Source: Candidatus Poribacteria bacterium | GTDB lineage: Bacteria; Poribacteria; WGA-4E; WGA-3G | DNA: 64,000 nucleotides | Direction: 5' to 3' | Assembly: GCA_022394755.1 (NCBI GenBank) | Contig: JAGFCA010000036.1 | Location: 62,001-126,000, forward strand | In this document: positions 27,357-36,864 of the stretch, piece after piece | How positions within the stretch are numbered: the stretch's first letter is position 1 | How the letters are laid out: each line of letters begins with the position of its first letter | Program-made: the position numbers and the translations under genes | Notes under the pieces: generated by a model | What the model was told of the DNA's origin: nothing | The model's database searches: none | Seen by the model: only the letters and a program-made list of their open reading frames with translations

Positions 27357-29360
27357 ATGTTCAATTCTTCAAAAAATTATACTCGGCGTGAATTTGTTTC
27401 TAAAGGATTCAAAATAGGGACTGCTGCGTTTACATCCAGTATTATACCTAAATTAAAATTAAAAGCTGAAGGAAAATACAATGTAGTATTTATTATAGTT
27501 GATGATTTACGTCCAATGCTTGGTTGTTACGGTATTCCTCAGATGCATACACCAAACATAGATAGGTTAGCAAATAGAGGAACTTTATTCAATCGGGCAT
27601 ACTGTCAATATCCACTGTGTAATCCTTCCCGAGCTTCAATTCTTACAGGATTAAGACCACAAACGACAAATGTATATAACAATACTGCAGATTACAGAGA
27701 AACAATTCCTGAAGCAACAGATATTTACCAACATTTCTCTGTAAATGGTTATTCTATTCATACAGTTGGAAAAGTACGACATCACCCCGCACCTTTTCAA
27801 TTTGGTCCAGTTTGGAATGCTCTTGATGTTGCTGATGATAAATTAAGCGATGGAATTACAGCAAATGAAGCTGTTAATTTATTAGAAAAAATTAAAAATC
27901 AACAATTTTTATTAACAATAGGACTTGATAAACCACATTTACCCTTACATGCACCAAAAAAGTATTTTGATCTATATGATTTGAATACATTTGATTTACC
28001 ATCAACATCAGATTATCCTGAAAATGCACCAGCAATAGCACATAATAATCTAAGATTTTTTCGGCTATATAGAGATATACCTTCCGATCCAAATGCTCCA
28101 ATATCAGATGAAAAATCTATTGAAATTATTCGGGCTTATGCAGCTTCAACAAGCTATATGGACGCTCAAGTAGGTCATATAATGAATAAATTAGATTCAT
28201 TAGGTCTTAATCAAAACACGATTATCGCCTTCTGTGGTGATCATGGGTTTCATCTTGGTGAACATGGCACATGGAGAAAAAACACACTCTATGAAGTTAG
28301 TACAAGATCCCCTTTAATAATTTCTATACCTGACCAAAAACCATGTCAAACAAACTCATTATCAGAACTCGTTGATATTTTCCCTACCTTATGTGATGCA
28401 TGTGACATTCCAATTCCTGAGAATTTGGAAGGTAACAGTCTATTACCTATTATAAAAGAGCCTACACTTACAGGGAAGTATGCAGCATTCAGTTTTCTTT
28501 CTCGTTCAGGCGTGAAGACAAATTCCATTAGAACAGATAGATACAGATATACTGAATGGGGTAAAAGAGCAAAATTTGGTCACGAGTTGTATGATTATCT
28601 GACTGATCCGAATGAATCTACTAATGTAGTAGACTATCCAGAAAATGCAAATTTAGTCAAAGATCTTCAAAGACAACTAAATGCTGGTTGGCAATCGGCA
28701 TTTTCTGAATCCACAATTCAAAATACAGAAATACAAACACTCCCTTGGGATATAAACAATGATGGACATGTAGATTTAATGGACTTGGAAATTATCTCTA
28801 ATAGTTTTGATTCAATCAATCCTGAATTTCCAAAAGTCGATGTGAATCGTGATGGTAAGATTGATATGATAGACTTATTGTTGGTTGCTTCACATTTAGG
28901 AGAATGTAGTAATATCTCTGCACCTTCTAAAGAACTTCAAATCTCCTATGAGGATAATGAAATAATTTTTGATTGGCTTCAAAAAGCATACGAAATTCAA
29001 GATAGTTCAGAAACACTACAAAAAGGAATTAACAACTTAGAAAAACTAATAAATACAAAGTTTCCTGTAAAAAGCACACTCCTACAAAACTATCCAAATC
29101 CATTCAACCCTGAAACTTGGATCCCTTATGACTTAGCACAAGATGCCTATGTAAGAATTCAGATTTTTGACCAAAAAGGTAAAACTATAAGAGAATTAAA
29201 TATTGGATTCCAAGATGCTGGTGCTTATAGAACAAATCATAAAGCAGCTTATTGGGATGGAAGAAATTCATTAGGTGAATTAGTTTCAAGTGGTATGTAT
29301 TATTATTCATTAAATACAGGAAATAAAAAGCATATTCGTAAAATGTTAATTAGAAAATAA
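27357..29360 (+). CDS. Tat-exported sulfatase with dockerin and C-terminal sorting-like domain (copy 3)
   Basis: Third sulfatase: twin-arginine motif YTRREFVSKG close to the N-terminus, IVDDLRP (D49, D50), formylglycine motif CNPSRASILTG (C88), GDHGFHLGEHG, dockerin-like DINNDGHVDLMDL (near 464) and DVNRDGKIDMIDL, and NYPNPFNPETWIP (near 578) ending RKMLIRK. It is the shortest of the three: the segment after the first third, between HTVGKVRHHPAPF and WNALDVADD, lacks an insertion seen in copy 2. Likely surface sulfatase of the same pathway. Confidence 0.92.
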   Translation: MFNSSKNYTRREFVSKGFKIGTAAFTSSIIPKLKLKAEGKYNVVFIIVDDLRPMLGCYGIPQMHTPNIDRLANRGTLFNRAYCQYPLCNPSRASILTGLRPQTTNVYNNTADYRETIPEATDIYQHFSVNGYSIHTVGKVRHHPAPFQFGPVWNALDVADDKLSDGITANEAVNLLEKIKNQQFLLTIGLDKPHLPLHAPKKYFDLYDLNTFDLPSTSDYPENAPAIAHNNLRFFRLYRDIPSDPNAPISDEKSIEIIRAYAASTSYMDAQVGHIMNKLDSLGLNQNTIIAFCGDHGFHLGEHGTWRKNTLYEVSTRSPLIISIPDQKPCQTNSLSELVDIFPTLCDACDIPIPENLEGNSLLPIIKEPTLTGKYAAFSFLSRSGVKTNSIRTDRYRYTEWGKRAKFGHELYDYLTDPNESTNVVDYPENANLVKDLQRQLNAGWQSAFSESTIQNTEIQTLPWDINNDGHVDLMDLEIISNSFDSINPEFPKVDVNRDGKIDMIDLLLVASHLGECSNISAPSKELQISYEDNEIIFDWLQKAYEIQDSSETLQKGINNLEKLINTKFPVKSTLLQNYPNPFNPETWIPYDLAQDAYVRIQIFDQKGKTIRELNIGFQDAGAYRTNHKAAYWDGRNSLGELVSSGMYYYSLNTGNKKHIRKMLIRK

Positions 29361-29464
29361 TCCAACAATGAATTACAGTAGAAACTTTCATTGTATTGTG
29401 AATCACTGTCCGAGTTTTATTAAAATCAGAATTATTTCATTCTAAGTATAAATCATTTTAAAAA

Positions 29465-31117
29465 TTGGAAAGAATTTTGAGAAAACATATATATAAACAT
29501 CTATTGATGTTGTCTTGTATTATTGTCTTATTAGGCAACATCCCTTCGGCGCAATCTGCATCCTTAATCAATCTGCCATTAAATCCTGAAATCTCAGATT
29601 TCAATACTGAAACCTACAGATTTATTCAACGTTTACTTAATATACGTGTGATATCAGGTATACCGCGGGGTTCTCTCCCTTTTACACGTGGCCAAATCGC
29701 TACATTCCTTAAGGATGCATCACAAAATTTTCAAAATGGACAGATTGAATTAAGCATTAATGATCAAAAAAGGTTGAATTTACTTCTGGCTTTTTATTCT
29801 GAAGCAGGAACACAGACACCCCCAAATCGTAGATTACATCTCATGTCTGCTACTAATGAATCAACATATCGATTATCATTTGACCTTAGTGCTGTTCAAT
29901 ATGAAAGAACAAGATTAATTGATAATGTTTCTGAAATCACTTCTGATGAAGGGAATATGCATACTACTACCCTGCATCCTCATGTATATGGACAAGTAAA
30001 TGACGATTTCGCTTTTTCAGTAGATATGGCATATAGGTTTTTATATGGGGATATTTTCGATGACGTTTATGTAGATGAATCAAAGTATAGACAATTAGAA
30101 GGTGAATTAAAAAATAGAACCGCTATAAATAATTATATTAAGTTCAAATTTCCATGGTTTGAATTACAATATGGAAACGATAATTTACAATGGGGTCCAG
30201 GATATCACGGAAATCTAATGGTTTCCCCAAATCCTATCGCCATCAATATGGTGAAACTTAATGCAACATACAATAACATAACGTATACAAGTTTCACCGG
30301 TGAATTAGAGGATATGTCCCAGGAAATTAATCAGAAATATATCTCCGGTCATAGAGCTGAAGGATATTTTTGGAATAGGTTTGGATTTGGAATATCTGAA
30401 GTAGTTGTATATGGAAACCGGTTCGATATCGGTTATGTCAATCCGATAAACATTTACTTAATAAACGAACAAACAATTTCTCGTGCTGATGGACGTTCAC
30501 CTGGAAGCGGAGACAATGTAATTGCCAGTGTCGACTTGAGACTACGACCCATGGATAATTTTGAGATCTATGGGGAATTAATGGTAGATGATGGAAATCC
30601 TGCTGCCAGTTTCTATCATTGGGATACAAAATTCGGTATCCTTGGAGGAATATACCTTACTGATCCAATCGGACTCCCAGATACAGATCTAAATGTGGAA
30701 TACGCTTTCATAAATCAATATACATATACACATGTAAATCCGTTCAATGTATATAAACACTTTACTTCAGTAATTGGACATCACATAGGTTCCGATGCTG
30801 ATAATCTTTGGATCTCTTTCCGTCGACGATTTACTGATAAACTTGAGACTATTCTTGAGTATGAATTGGAACGACATGGTGAAGGAAATGTAGATAAACA
30901 CCATCCAGAAGATGCTCCGAAAGATGATGTGTGGACTCCACTTTCTGGATTAACAGCAAGTGAGCATCGGATAAAATTAGGATTTAATTGGGTTGTAATT
31001 GGACACTATTCTATATATGGTAATTGGACAAGAATCTGGCGAAAAAATATACAAAATCTGACTGATGTGAATGAATCAGCTAATGAAATACAGTTAAAAC
31101 TCCTATATAGAATCTAA
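29465..31117 (+). CDS. Wzi-like capsule assembly outer-membrane beta-barrel protein
   Basis: A signal peptide (hydrophobic LLMLSCIIVLLGN, cleavage near AQSAS) precedes about 520 residues with alternating aromatic beta-strands, ending in a C-terminal strand KLLYRI. The segment FPWFELQYGNDNLQWGPGYHGNLMVS and the following NMVKLNATYNN match the capsule assembly protein Wzi family, which anchors capsule polysaccharide at the outer surface. The TTG start is used because it leaves a normal signal peptide. Its presence implies a Gram-negative envelope and that the glycan is retained at the surface, which fits the preceding synthesis genes. Confidence 0.8.
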   Translation: MERILRKHIYKHLLMLSCIIVLLGNIPSAQSASLINLPLNPEISDFNTETYRFIQRLLNIRVISGIPRGSLPFTRGQIATFLKDASQNFQNGQIELSINDQKRLNLLLAFYSEAGTQTPPNRRLHLMSATNESTYRLSFDLSAVQYERTRLIDNVSEITSDEGNMHTTTLHPHVYGQVNDDFAFSVDMAYRFLYGDIFDDVYVDESKYRQLEGELKNRTAINNYIKFKFPWFELQYGNDNLQWGPGYHGNLMVSPNPIAINMVKLNATYNNITYTSFTGELEDMSQEINQKYISGHRAEGYFWNRFGFGISEVVVYGNRFDIGYVNPINIYLINEQTISRADGRSPGSGDNVIASVDLRLRPMDNFEIYGELMVDDGNPAASFYHWDTKFGILGGIYLTDPIGLPDTDLNVEYAFINQYTYTHVNPFNVYKHFTSVIGHHIGSDADNLWISFRRRFTDKLETILEYELERHGEGNVDKHHPEDAPKDDVWTPLSGLTASEHRIKLGFNWVVIGHYSIYGNWTRIWRKNIQNLTDVNESANEIQLKLLYRI

Positions 31118-31356
31118 ATATCTTGTCTATGTGAAAATTTATTGAAGAATATAAATAATGCTGTATCTAAGTAATTGGTTTTAAATTGAATTATGTTTAC
31201 AATATATATATTCTTTTTAAAATATAAAATGAAAAAATAAGGCTATTATTATAAAATGTCTCCTTTTTTGCACACTCTGATAGTTTGTGTTGTTTGAATA
31301 ATACAAGCCATAAGTACTTGTAATGCAGTGCCGTTTTAAAATTTGAAGGTTTATAA

Positions 31357-32475
31357 ATGAAAATTAGCGTATTAGGTATACGAGGATTACCCGCTACCTA
31401 TAGTGGTTCAGAAACTGTAATGAGCGAGTTGGCACCACGTTGGGTTGATGCTGGTCATGAAGTAGTTGTTTACTGTCGTAAAGGATTTTTCAAGGAAAGA
31501 CCACCTGAATGGAAAGGAATCAAGTTAGTATACCTACCAAGTATAGAACACAAGATCTTTAGTACGTTGAGTCATAGTTTCTTCGCATCTATACATGCCT
31601 CTTTTTCTAAGTCTGATATTGTCTTCGTTTGGAATGCTGGTAACGGTCCATTTGGATGGATTTTCCGGTTAACTGGTAAAAAAGCTGTTATAAATGTAGA
31701 TGGAATGGAATGGCTCCGTCCTAAATGGAAAGGTATAGGCGGAGTATATTTCAAATGGGCAGCAAAAATGGCTACCTCCGCTTTTCCACTCGTAATTACC
31801 GATGCTGAAGAAATGAAAAGACTATATCTTGAAGACTTAGGCGCAGAAACTACTTATATTGCTTATGGAGCAAATATTGAACCTTCCGAACATCCTGAAG
31901 TCGTGACTGAATATGGCCTCAAATCAAGAGATTACTATCTTATTGCAAGTAGACTTGTTCCGGACAATAATGCAGATATTATACTTGAAGCTTTTGTTAA
32001 GTCAAATAGTCAAAAAAAATTAGCAATTGCAGGTGGGGCTGACTATAGAGGAAATAAACTTGAAAATCAATTCTTAGATAAACTAAAGAGCATTGCAAAT
32101 GAGAATGTCCTATTTCTCGGCCATATTGATAATTTTGACCATATTAAAGAACTACATCATCACTGTTTCGCATATATACATGGACACCAGTTTGGAGGTA
32201 TTAACCCATCAATATTAAAAGCTTTAGGTTTTTCAAACTGTATACTGGCTTTAAATACACCTTTTAATCATGAAGTGCTTGAAGGTGGTAAGTATGGAGT
32301 TCTCTTTGATAAAAATCCAGATTCATTAAAAGAAAAGATTGAAGAGTTAGAGGCAGATATTAATAAAGTTGAAAATTTCAGACGCATTGCTACTGAACAA
32401 ATAAGAAAAAGGTTCAATTGGGATCATATTGCTGATCAATATATCGAAGTATTTGAAAATTTACAATCAAAGTAG
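31357..32475 (+). CDS. DUF1972-type GT4 glycosyltransferase (rhamnosyltransferase-like)
   Basis: The N-terminus MKISVLGIRGLPATYSGSET is typical of the DUF1972/GT4 group, which includes capsule beta-1,4-rhamnosyltransferases that add the second sugar of a repeat unit. A GT-B C-terminal domain follows (YYLIASRLVPDNN, HGHQFGGINPSILKALGFSN). It stands directly before the initiating transferase, the usual order for the first two steps of repeat-unit assembly. The ATG has GAAGG eight bases upstream. Sugar identity is not proven. Confidence 0.88.
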   Translation: MKISVLGIRGLPATYSGSETVMSELAPRWVDAGHEVVVYCRKGFFKERPPEWKGIKLVYLPSIEHKIFSTLSHSFFASIHASFSKSDIVFVWNAGNGPFGWIFRLTGKKAVINVDGMEWLRPKWKGIGGVYFKWAAKMATSAFPLVITDAEEMKRLYLEDLGAETTYIAYGANIEPSEHPEVVTEYGLKSRDYYLIASRLVPDNNADIILEAFVKSNSQKKLAIAGGADYRGNKLENQFLDKLKSIANENVLFLGHIDNFDHIKELHHHCFAYIHGHQFGGINPSILKALGFSNCILALNTPFNHEVLEGGKYGVLFDKNPDSLKEKIEELEADINKVENFRRIATEQIRKRFNWDHIADQYIEVFENLQSK

Positions 32476-32514
32476 TTCACTGACCAATTCAACCAACATA
32501 TTTATAACAGATCA

Positions 32515-33153
32515 TTGAATATCACAGAAACTAATCATACATATATGAAGGATACTACAGAAACTTTTGAGTACAAATTAACCTCTTTCTATGCAAAACG
32601 AGGAAAGTATTTATTAGATTTCTTCGCAGCTATAGTATTAGTCCTTCTTTTCGCACCAATAATGATTATTATTGCTGTACTCGTTAAGGTATCATCTAAA
32701 GGACCAGTGTTATTCTCACATAAACGTGTGGGAATTAACAATAGACTTTTTGTAATCTATAAATTCAGAAGTCTACATATTGACACACCTTCATACTCTG
32801 AGAATCCAGAATCTACTGATGATGAACGCATCACATCTATAGGAAAATGGATACGGAAAACCAGCTTGGATGAATTACCACAATTATTTAATGTAATTAA
32901 AGGTGATATGAGTCTTGTAGGACCAAGACCTGAAATGCCATTTCTGGCAGAAAAATATAAAGATTCAGAAAATAAAAGACATCTTGTTCGACCAGGGATG
33001 ACAGGTTTGTGGCAATTAAGTTCAAAACGAAAAGGTACAATTCGTGAAGGCATACCTATCGATTTAGAATATATTCAGAATCTGACAATATGGAATGACT
33101 TTAAAATTCTATTAAGAACTTTTAAGGTATTCTGGGATGACAATAGCTACTAA
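32515..33153 (+). CDS. Undecaprenyl-phosphate sugar phosphotransferase (WcaJ/WbaP-like initiating transferase)
   Basis: Bacterial sugar transferase (PF02397) of about 200 residues. One membrane-entering helix (LLDFFAAIVLVLLFAPIMII) is followed by GPVLFSHKRVGINNRLF, YKFRSL, LDELPQLFNVIKGDMSLVGP and the RPEMPF signature. It transfers a sugar-1-phosphate to undecaprenyl phosphate, the first step of repeat-unit synthesis. This is the short monotopic (PglC-like) form without the N-terminal membrane domain of full WcaJ. TTG at 32515 and ATG at 32545 are both possible; the ATG keeps all family motifs. It completes the locus: initiation here, flipping at 14560, polymerisation at 18005, anchoring at 29465. 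Confidence 0.92.
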   Translation: MNITETNHTYMKDTTETFEYKLTSFYAKRGKYLLDFFAAIVLVLLFAPIMIIIAVLVKVSSKGPVLFSHKRVGINNRLFVIYKFRSLHIDTPSYSENPESTDDERITSIGKWIRKTSLDELPQLFNVIKGDMSLVGPRPEMPFLAEKYKDSENKRHLVRPGMTGLWQLSSKRKGTIREGIPIDLEYIQNLTIWNDFKILLRTFKVFWDDNSY

Positions 33154-33180
33154 TTATTCTCAACTAATCGAAATCATCTT

Positions 33181-33537
33181 ATGACTAAGAATTTTAATAT
33201 ATTATTAAAAATTATCAAATATAGTTTTAAACTAAGATGTCCAGAATGTGGCATAGGAAAACTATATGAGAAAGGATTTAGGATGTATTCACATTGTCAA
33301 GAATGTGGATTGAAATATGAACGCGAACAAGGATATTTCATTGGGGTAATGTACATAAATTATGGTGCCACAGTCTTATTAATATTCCCCGGCTATTTTT
33401 TTCTAAGCTTATTTACTATAATTCCTAATATGTTAAATATTGGTTTATGGTGTCTAATGTCCGGTGTTTTCCCTACCTTTTTCTATCGATATTCAAAGAG
33501 TCTCTGGTTAAATATTGATTATACGATTGACCATTAA
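33181..33537 (+). CDS. DUF983 small membrane protein
   Basis: A 118-residue protein with an N-terminal zinc-ribbon-like pair, CPECGIGKLY and CQECGLKYE, followed by EQGYFIGVMYINYG and two hydrophobic helices. This is the standard pattern of DUF983, an inner-membrane family of unknown role. It starts 27 bp after the initiating transferase and could share its transcript. Confidence 0.88.
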   Translation: MTKNFNILLKIIKYSFKLRCPECGIGKLYEKGFRMYSHCQECGLKYEREQGYFIGVMYINYGATVLLIFPGYFFLSLFTIIPNMLNIGLWCLMSGVFPTFFYRYSKSLWLNIDYTIDH

Positions 33538-33569
33538 ATACAGAATTTATTTTCTATAAATTCTGTCCG

Positions 33570-34319
33570 TTATCTTGTAAATATCTGACCCCTAACATAA
33601 GCAGCTTCATCAGATGCTAAGAATGTCAATACTTTCCCAACTCCGGCAGGATCACCAAGAGAATTCATAGCTTGCTCAACTGCAGCATCCGGATCATTCC
33701 CAGCAAGTTTCGCAGATTGAACTATTTGACCAAGTTTCAAAGGTGTCGATAATCCACCCGGACAAATAGTATGCATCCGTATATTACCACCTACTTGATT
33801 CTCAACTGTCATCACAAGACCATTTACCCCACCCTTACTGGATGCATAGGCAACAGAAGAACTACCACCCCGTACACCTGCACCAGAGGCTATACAGAGT
33901 ATCACACCTCCACCACTCCTCTCCATAACTGGAACAGCATGCTTTATAGCATAGAATGTACCCTTTAAGTTTACATCAATAACTGTGTCAAATGTGGATG
34001 CCTCAAAATTATCTATACGAACACTTGCTCCTTGTAACACGCCTGCACTTGTAACTAAAGCATGTATTCCTCCATAAGATTCATTTGCTATTTGCATTAG
34101 ATTCGAGACTTGCTCTTCATCTGTTACATCTGTAGAAACATACTTTGCTTCTCCACCATTTTTCTCAATTACATTAACTGTTTTAAGTCCATCAACTTCA
34201 TTGATATCACCAATTACAACCTTAGCCCCAGCATCAGCAAAAGCAATAGCCGTTGCAGCACCAATACCAGTTGAACCACCGGTAACTACACCAACCTTCC
34301 CATTCAGTTGGACTCTCAT
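33570..34319 (-). CDS. Short-chain dehydrogenase/reductase (SDR), C-terminus shortened
   Basis: Classical SDR of 249 residues: TGGSTGIG cofactor loop (13-20), DINEVDG acidic residue that favours NAD(H), NNAG-equivalent TSAG, catalytic serine region IASGAGVRGGSS, and YASSK with the catalytic tyrosine near 157. The reaction is oxidation or reduction of an alcohol/ketone of unknown substrate. The chain ends YVRGQIFTR, where related enzymes continue with a VDGG turn. So the last few residues are missing or replaced, which may or may not affect function. It is convergent with DUF983. Confidence 0.9.
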   Translation of the reverse strand: MRVQLNGKVGVVTGGSTGIGAATAIAFADAGAKVVIGDINEVDGLKTVNVIEKNGGEAKYVSTDVTDEEQVSNLMQIANESYGGIHALVTSAGVLQGASVRIDNFEASTFDTVIDVNLKGTFYAIKHAVPVMERSGGGVILCIASGAGVRGGSSSVAYASSKGGVNGLVMTVENQVGGNIRMHTICPGGLSTPLKLGQIVQSAKLAGNDPDAAVEQAMNSLGDPAGVGKVLTFLASDEAAYVRGQIFTR

Positions 34320-34474
34320 ATATCTAACCTCGTTAATCTAAAAATATAATAGAGTATAGGACTTCTTAATGGACATGGCAAGAAAATTTTAATCTGGTCT
34401 TTCTTACTATGATTTCAGATATAGCTTAATTTAAAAAATATAAGTTTAGCTGAGAGATTCCGGATAGGATATGA

Positions 34475-35305
34475 TTAACTCTTTAAGCTGAAACGATATG
34501 GAATTCGTAGTCGTTGAGAAATAACTGTCTTTCCATTCATAGCTGGTGTAAATTGAGATGCTTTTAATGCTTGGATTGCTGAATCCTCACATCCAAGTCC
34601 TTTGACATTTATTACCTCAACAACACTAATATCTTTTGCTTTTCCATCAATGTCGATTGTAGCTTCTAATACAACTAATCCTTCTTGATGCGTATGCCGT
34701 GCTGATTCAGGATATAGTGGATCTACTTTTTGTAAAAACCGTGCATTCTGAGTTGGTTCAGAAATATCTGGAAGGGTTAATGGTAATGGTGAAATAACCA
34801 TATCATTCAATTCTGATATATCAAATACTTGCTCTTTTTCAGGTCTATTAAGAGTTGGTTTTACAGGATATGATATATTAGAATTTCTAATGTCGGTTTG
34901 TTCTACTTGAAGGTCAATTGAGGAAAATTGATTATTTGTAATACTACAGGGATCAAAATCATACATTGAGGTCTTATCCAATTCGCTCTCATTAATTTCA
35001 ATTGTCTTATTAACTACTGGAGATGACTGAATATTATGATTTGGACGATACAGGTCTATTGTTCTCGGTACTTCCGTTTTATGGTTCACAATTATCTTCT
35101 TTGAATTAGAAACTATCCTTTTTGGTGTTTGAACAGAAAGAAAATCTACATCTAACACCTCAGTCTGGTAGTCAGGGATATCAATAGATGAAATACCAAT
35201 AATCGATATACATACACCATGTATAAATACAGATAGAAACAGGGATAGATTCTGCTTCACACAAATCAGAGTCATCTTGTTTAATATTTGGACAATCATG
35301 TTCAT
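34475..35305 (-). CDS. TonB-family energy transducer
   Basis: An N-terminal transmembrane helix (FLSVFIHGVCISIIGIS) precedes a polar linker of about 150 residues and a C-terminal TonB domain: VDPLYPESARHTHQEGLVVLEATIDIDG, EDSAIQALKASQFTPA and RIPYRFSL. TonB proteins couple inner-membrane proton motive force to outer-membrane receptors. The linker lacks the usual proline-rich repeats. No ExbB/ExbD partner is in the window, so they must be encoded elsewhere. Two start codons (35305 and 35299) are six bases apart. Confidence 0.85.
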   Translation of the reverse strand: MNMIVQILNKMTLICVKQNLSLFLSVFIHGVCISIIGISSIDIPDYQTEVLDVDFLSVQTPKRIVSNSKKIIVNHKTEVPRTIDLYRPNHNIQSSPVVNKTIEINESELDKTSMYDFDPCSITNNQFSSIDLQVEQTDIRNSNISYPVKPTLNRPEKEQVFDISELNDMVISPLPLTLPDISEPTQNARFLQKVDPLYPESARHTHQEGLVVLEATIDIDGKAKDISVVEVINVKGLGCEDSAIQALKASQFTPAMNGKTVISQRLRIPYRFSLKS

Positions 35306-35598
35306 AATTTTAACACCTATGTAAGTTAGTATACGGTTTCCTAATGTACTCAGGTGGTAATAGTTCCATTGTATTAGTCTTAAATCAATTCATTATATAC
35401 ATAGATGCAATTACCGTGCCACAATATGTATAATATCAAATATATTTATTATCCATAAGATAATATAAATGATTCAATGTCTACATTCTTCATTAGAATT
35501 ACAATTGAAATCTACATACCTTATATGGTATTATCCATTTATCCTTACTTTTCAATGTTACTCATATTACATTAAACCTCTTCAATAGGAGTTCCATT

Positions 35599-36861
35599 AT
35601 GAAAATTACCCATTCCAAGTTAGGTGTAATATTCTATATCTTTTGTGTTATAAATCTGTTTTTTCTAACGAATAACAGTATGGCAAACAGTCAATTATCA
35701 GGGGTAGTAATTGATAAAGAAGGTAAACCCGTTGAAGGTTTTACTCTCTCACTTTATATTACAGATAAACTTAAACCTCAGAGAAGGCTGCCAATCCAAC
35801 ATCAGGAAATACAACAATTATTAAGGACTGAATCAGATAATTTAGGACACTTCAAGTTTCCTGACTTTGTTCCAAATCATATAATGGTATTAAAATTTAA
35901 TGAAGGAATAGATTCATCTACATACGAACTTGTTGGGATCAAGATTGAAGGGATAACATTCTACGTTAATATTCATAGCTTTAGATATAATGGTTTTCGT
36001 TTTGCAATACCTAAGAATACAGTCATAAATAGTTTAGAGATTACTGTAAAACGACGAATGGTTATACGTGGACAAGTTGTCTTATCTGACGATGAACCAC
36101 TTAGAAAGACAAATGTTAGATATGAGATTAGTGAAGAAGGCAATAGAAGAAGTTCTGGAAGTCTAAATCTTAATAATGAAGGTAAATTTGTCAGATACTT
36201 AGACTATCCGGGAAAATATACATTTAAAATCCTATACAATGGTTTATCTGTTGAATCAAAACCTATCATGGTGGAAGAAGGACAACAAATTGATAATCTC
36301 GTTTTAAAATTTTCTGATAACCCTGATGTAAATAAAATACAAGAACAGATGAAAACTGAGATTATAAGAAATCACCAAGGTAGAGTGCTGCCTAATATGA
36401 GAGCATTTATAAATCTTATGGACCGTGGTGTATGGGCAATCAATCCGGAGAACAGACATGCATATAAGAAAGTTAAATGTAAGAATCTTCAAGAAGCTAA
36501 GACCATTGCCACTGATGAAAATGCTAACTTATTGACAATCAATGATGAAAAAGAACAACATTGGGTACTTGAAGTGTTTGGTGATACAAATTATTGGATT
36601 GGTCTTGTTGCAGGGGAAAAACAATGGGTTACAGGTGAACCACTTACATTTTCAAATTGGATTTCTGAACCCAAACCTATTGAGAATGAGATTGATGTCA
36701 AACATCAGACTATATTAATTGGAAAAGCAAGACAATGGGATGTTGGTATCCCTGATAGTCCAATTACTGAAATAACTGAATATACAATATTGGAAAAAGA
36801 AATCTATAATCCTGAGGATCTTGTTACTGTAATTGAAAATGAAAACCATATTAGGAGATAA
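35599..36861 (+). CDS. Secreted protein with carboxypeptidase-regulatory-like and C-type-lectin-like domains (copy 1)
   Basis: A signal peptide (IFYIFCVINLFFLT, cleavage near SMANS) is followed by a CarboxypepD_reg-like beta-sandwich (LSGVVIDKEGKPVEGFTLSL), a second Ig-like unit and, from about residue 275, a C-type-lectin-like domain: HAYKKVKC, QEAKTIATDENANLLTINDE, NYWIGLV, TGEPLTFSNW. The lectin fold suggests binding to a glycan or protein; calcium-site residues are not complete. The ATG has AGGAG seven bases upstream. A paralogue follows 3 bp after the stop, so the two form an operon. Confidence 0.8.
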   Translation: MKITHSKLGVIFYIFCVINLFFLTNNSMANSQLSGVVIDKEGKPVEGFTLSLYITDKLKPQRRLPIQHQEIQQLLRTESDNLGHFKFPDFVPNHIMVLKFNEGIDSSTYELVGIKIEGITFYVNIHSFRYNGFRFAIPKNTVINSLEITVKRRMVIRGQVVLSDDEPLRKTNVRYEISEEGNRRSSGSLNLNNEGKFVRYLDYPGKYTFKILYNGLSVESKPIMVEEGQQIDNLVLKFSDNPDVNKIQEQMKTEIIRNHQGRVLPNMRAFINLMDRGVWAINPENRHAYKKVKCKNLQEAKTIATDENANLLTINDEKEQHWVLEVFGDTNYWIGLVAGEKQWVTGEPLTFSNWISEPKPIENEIDVKHQTILIGKARQWDVGIPDSPITEITEYTILEKEIYNPEDLVTVIENENHIRR

Positions 36862-36864
36862 GTC

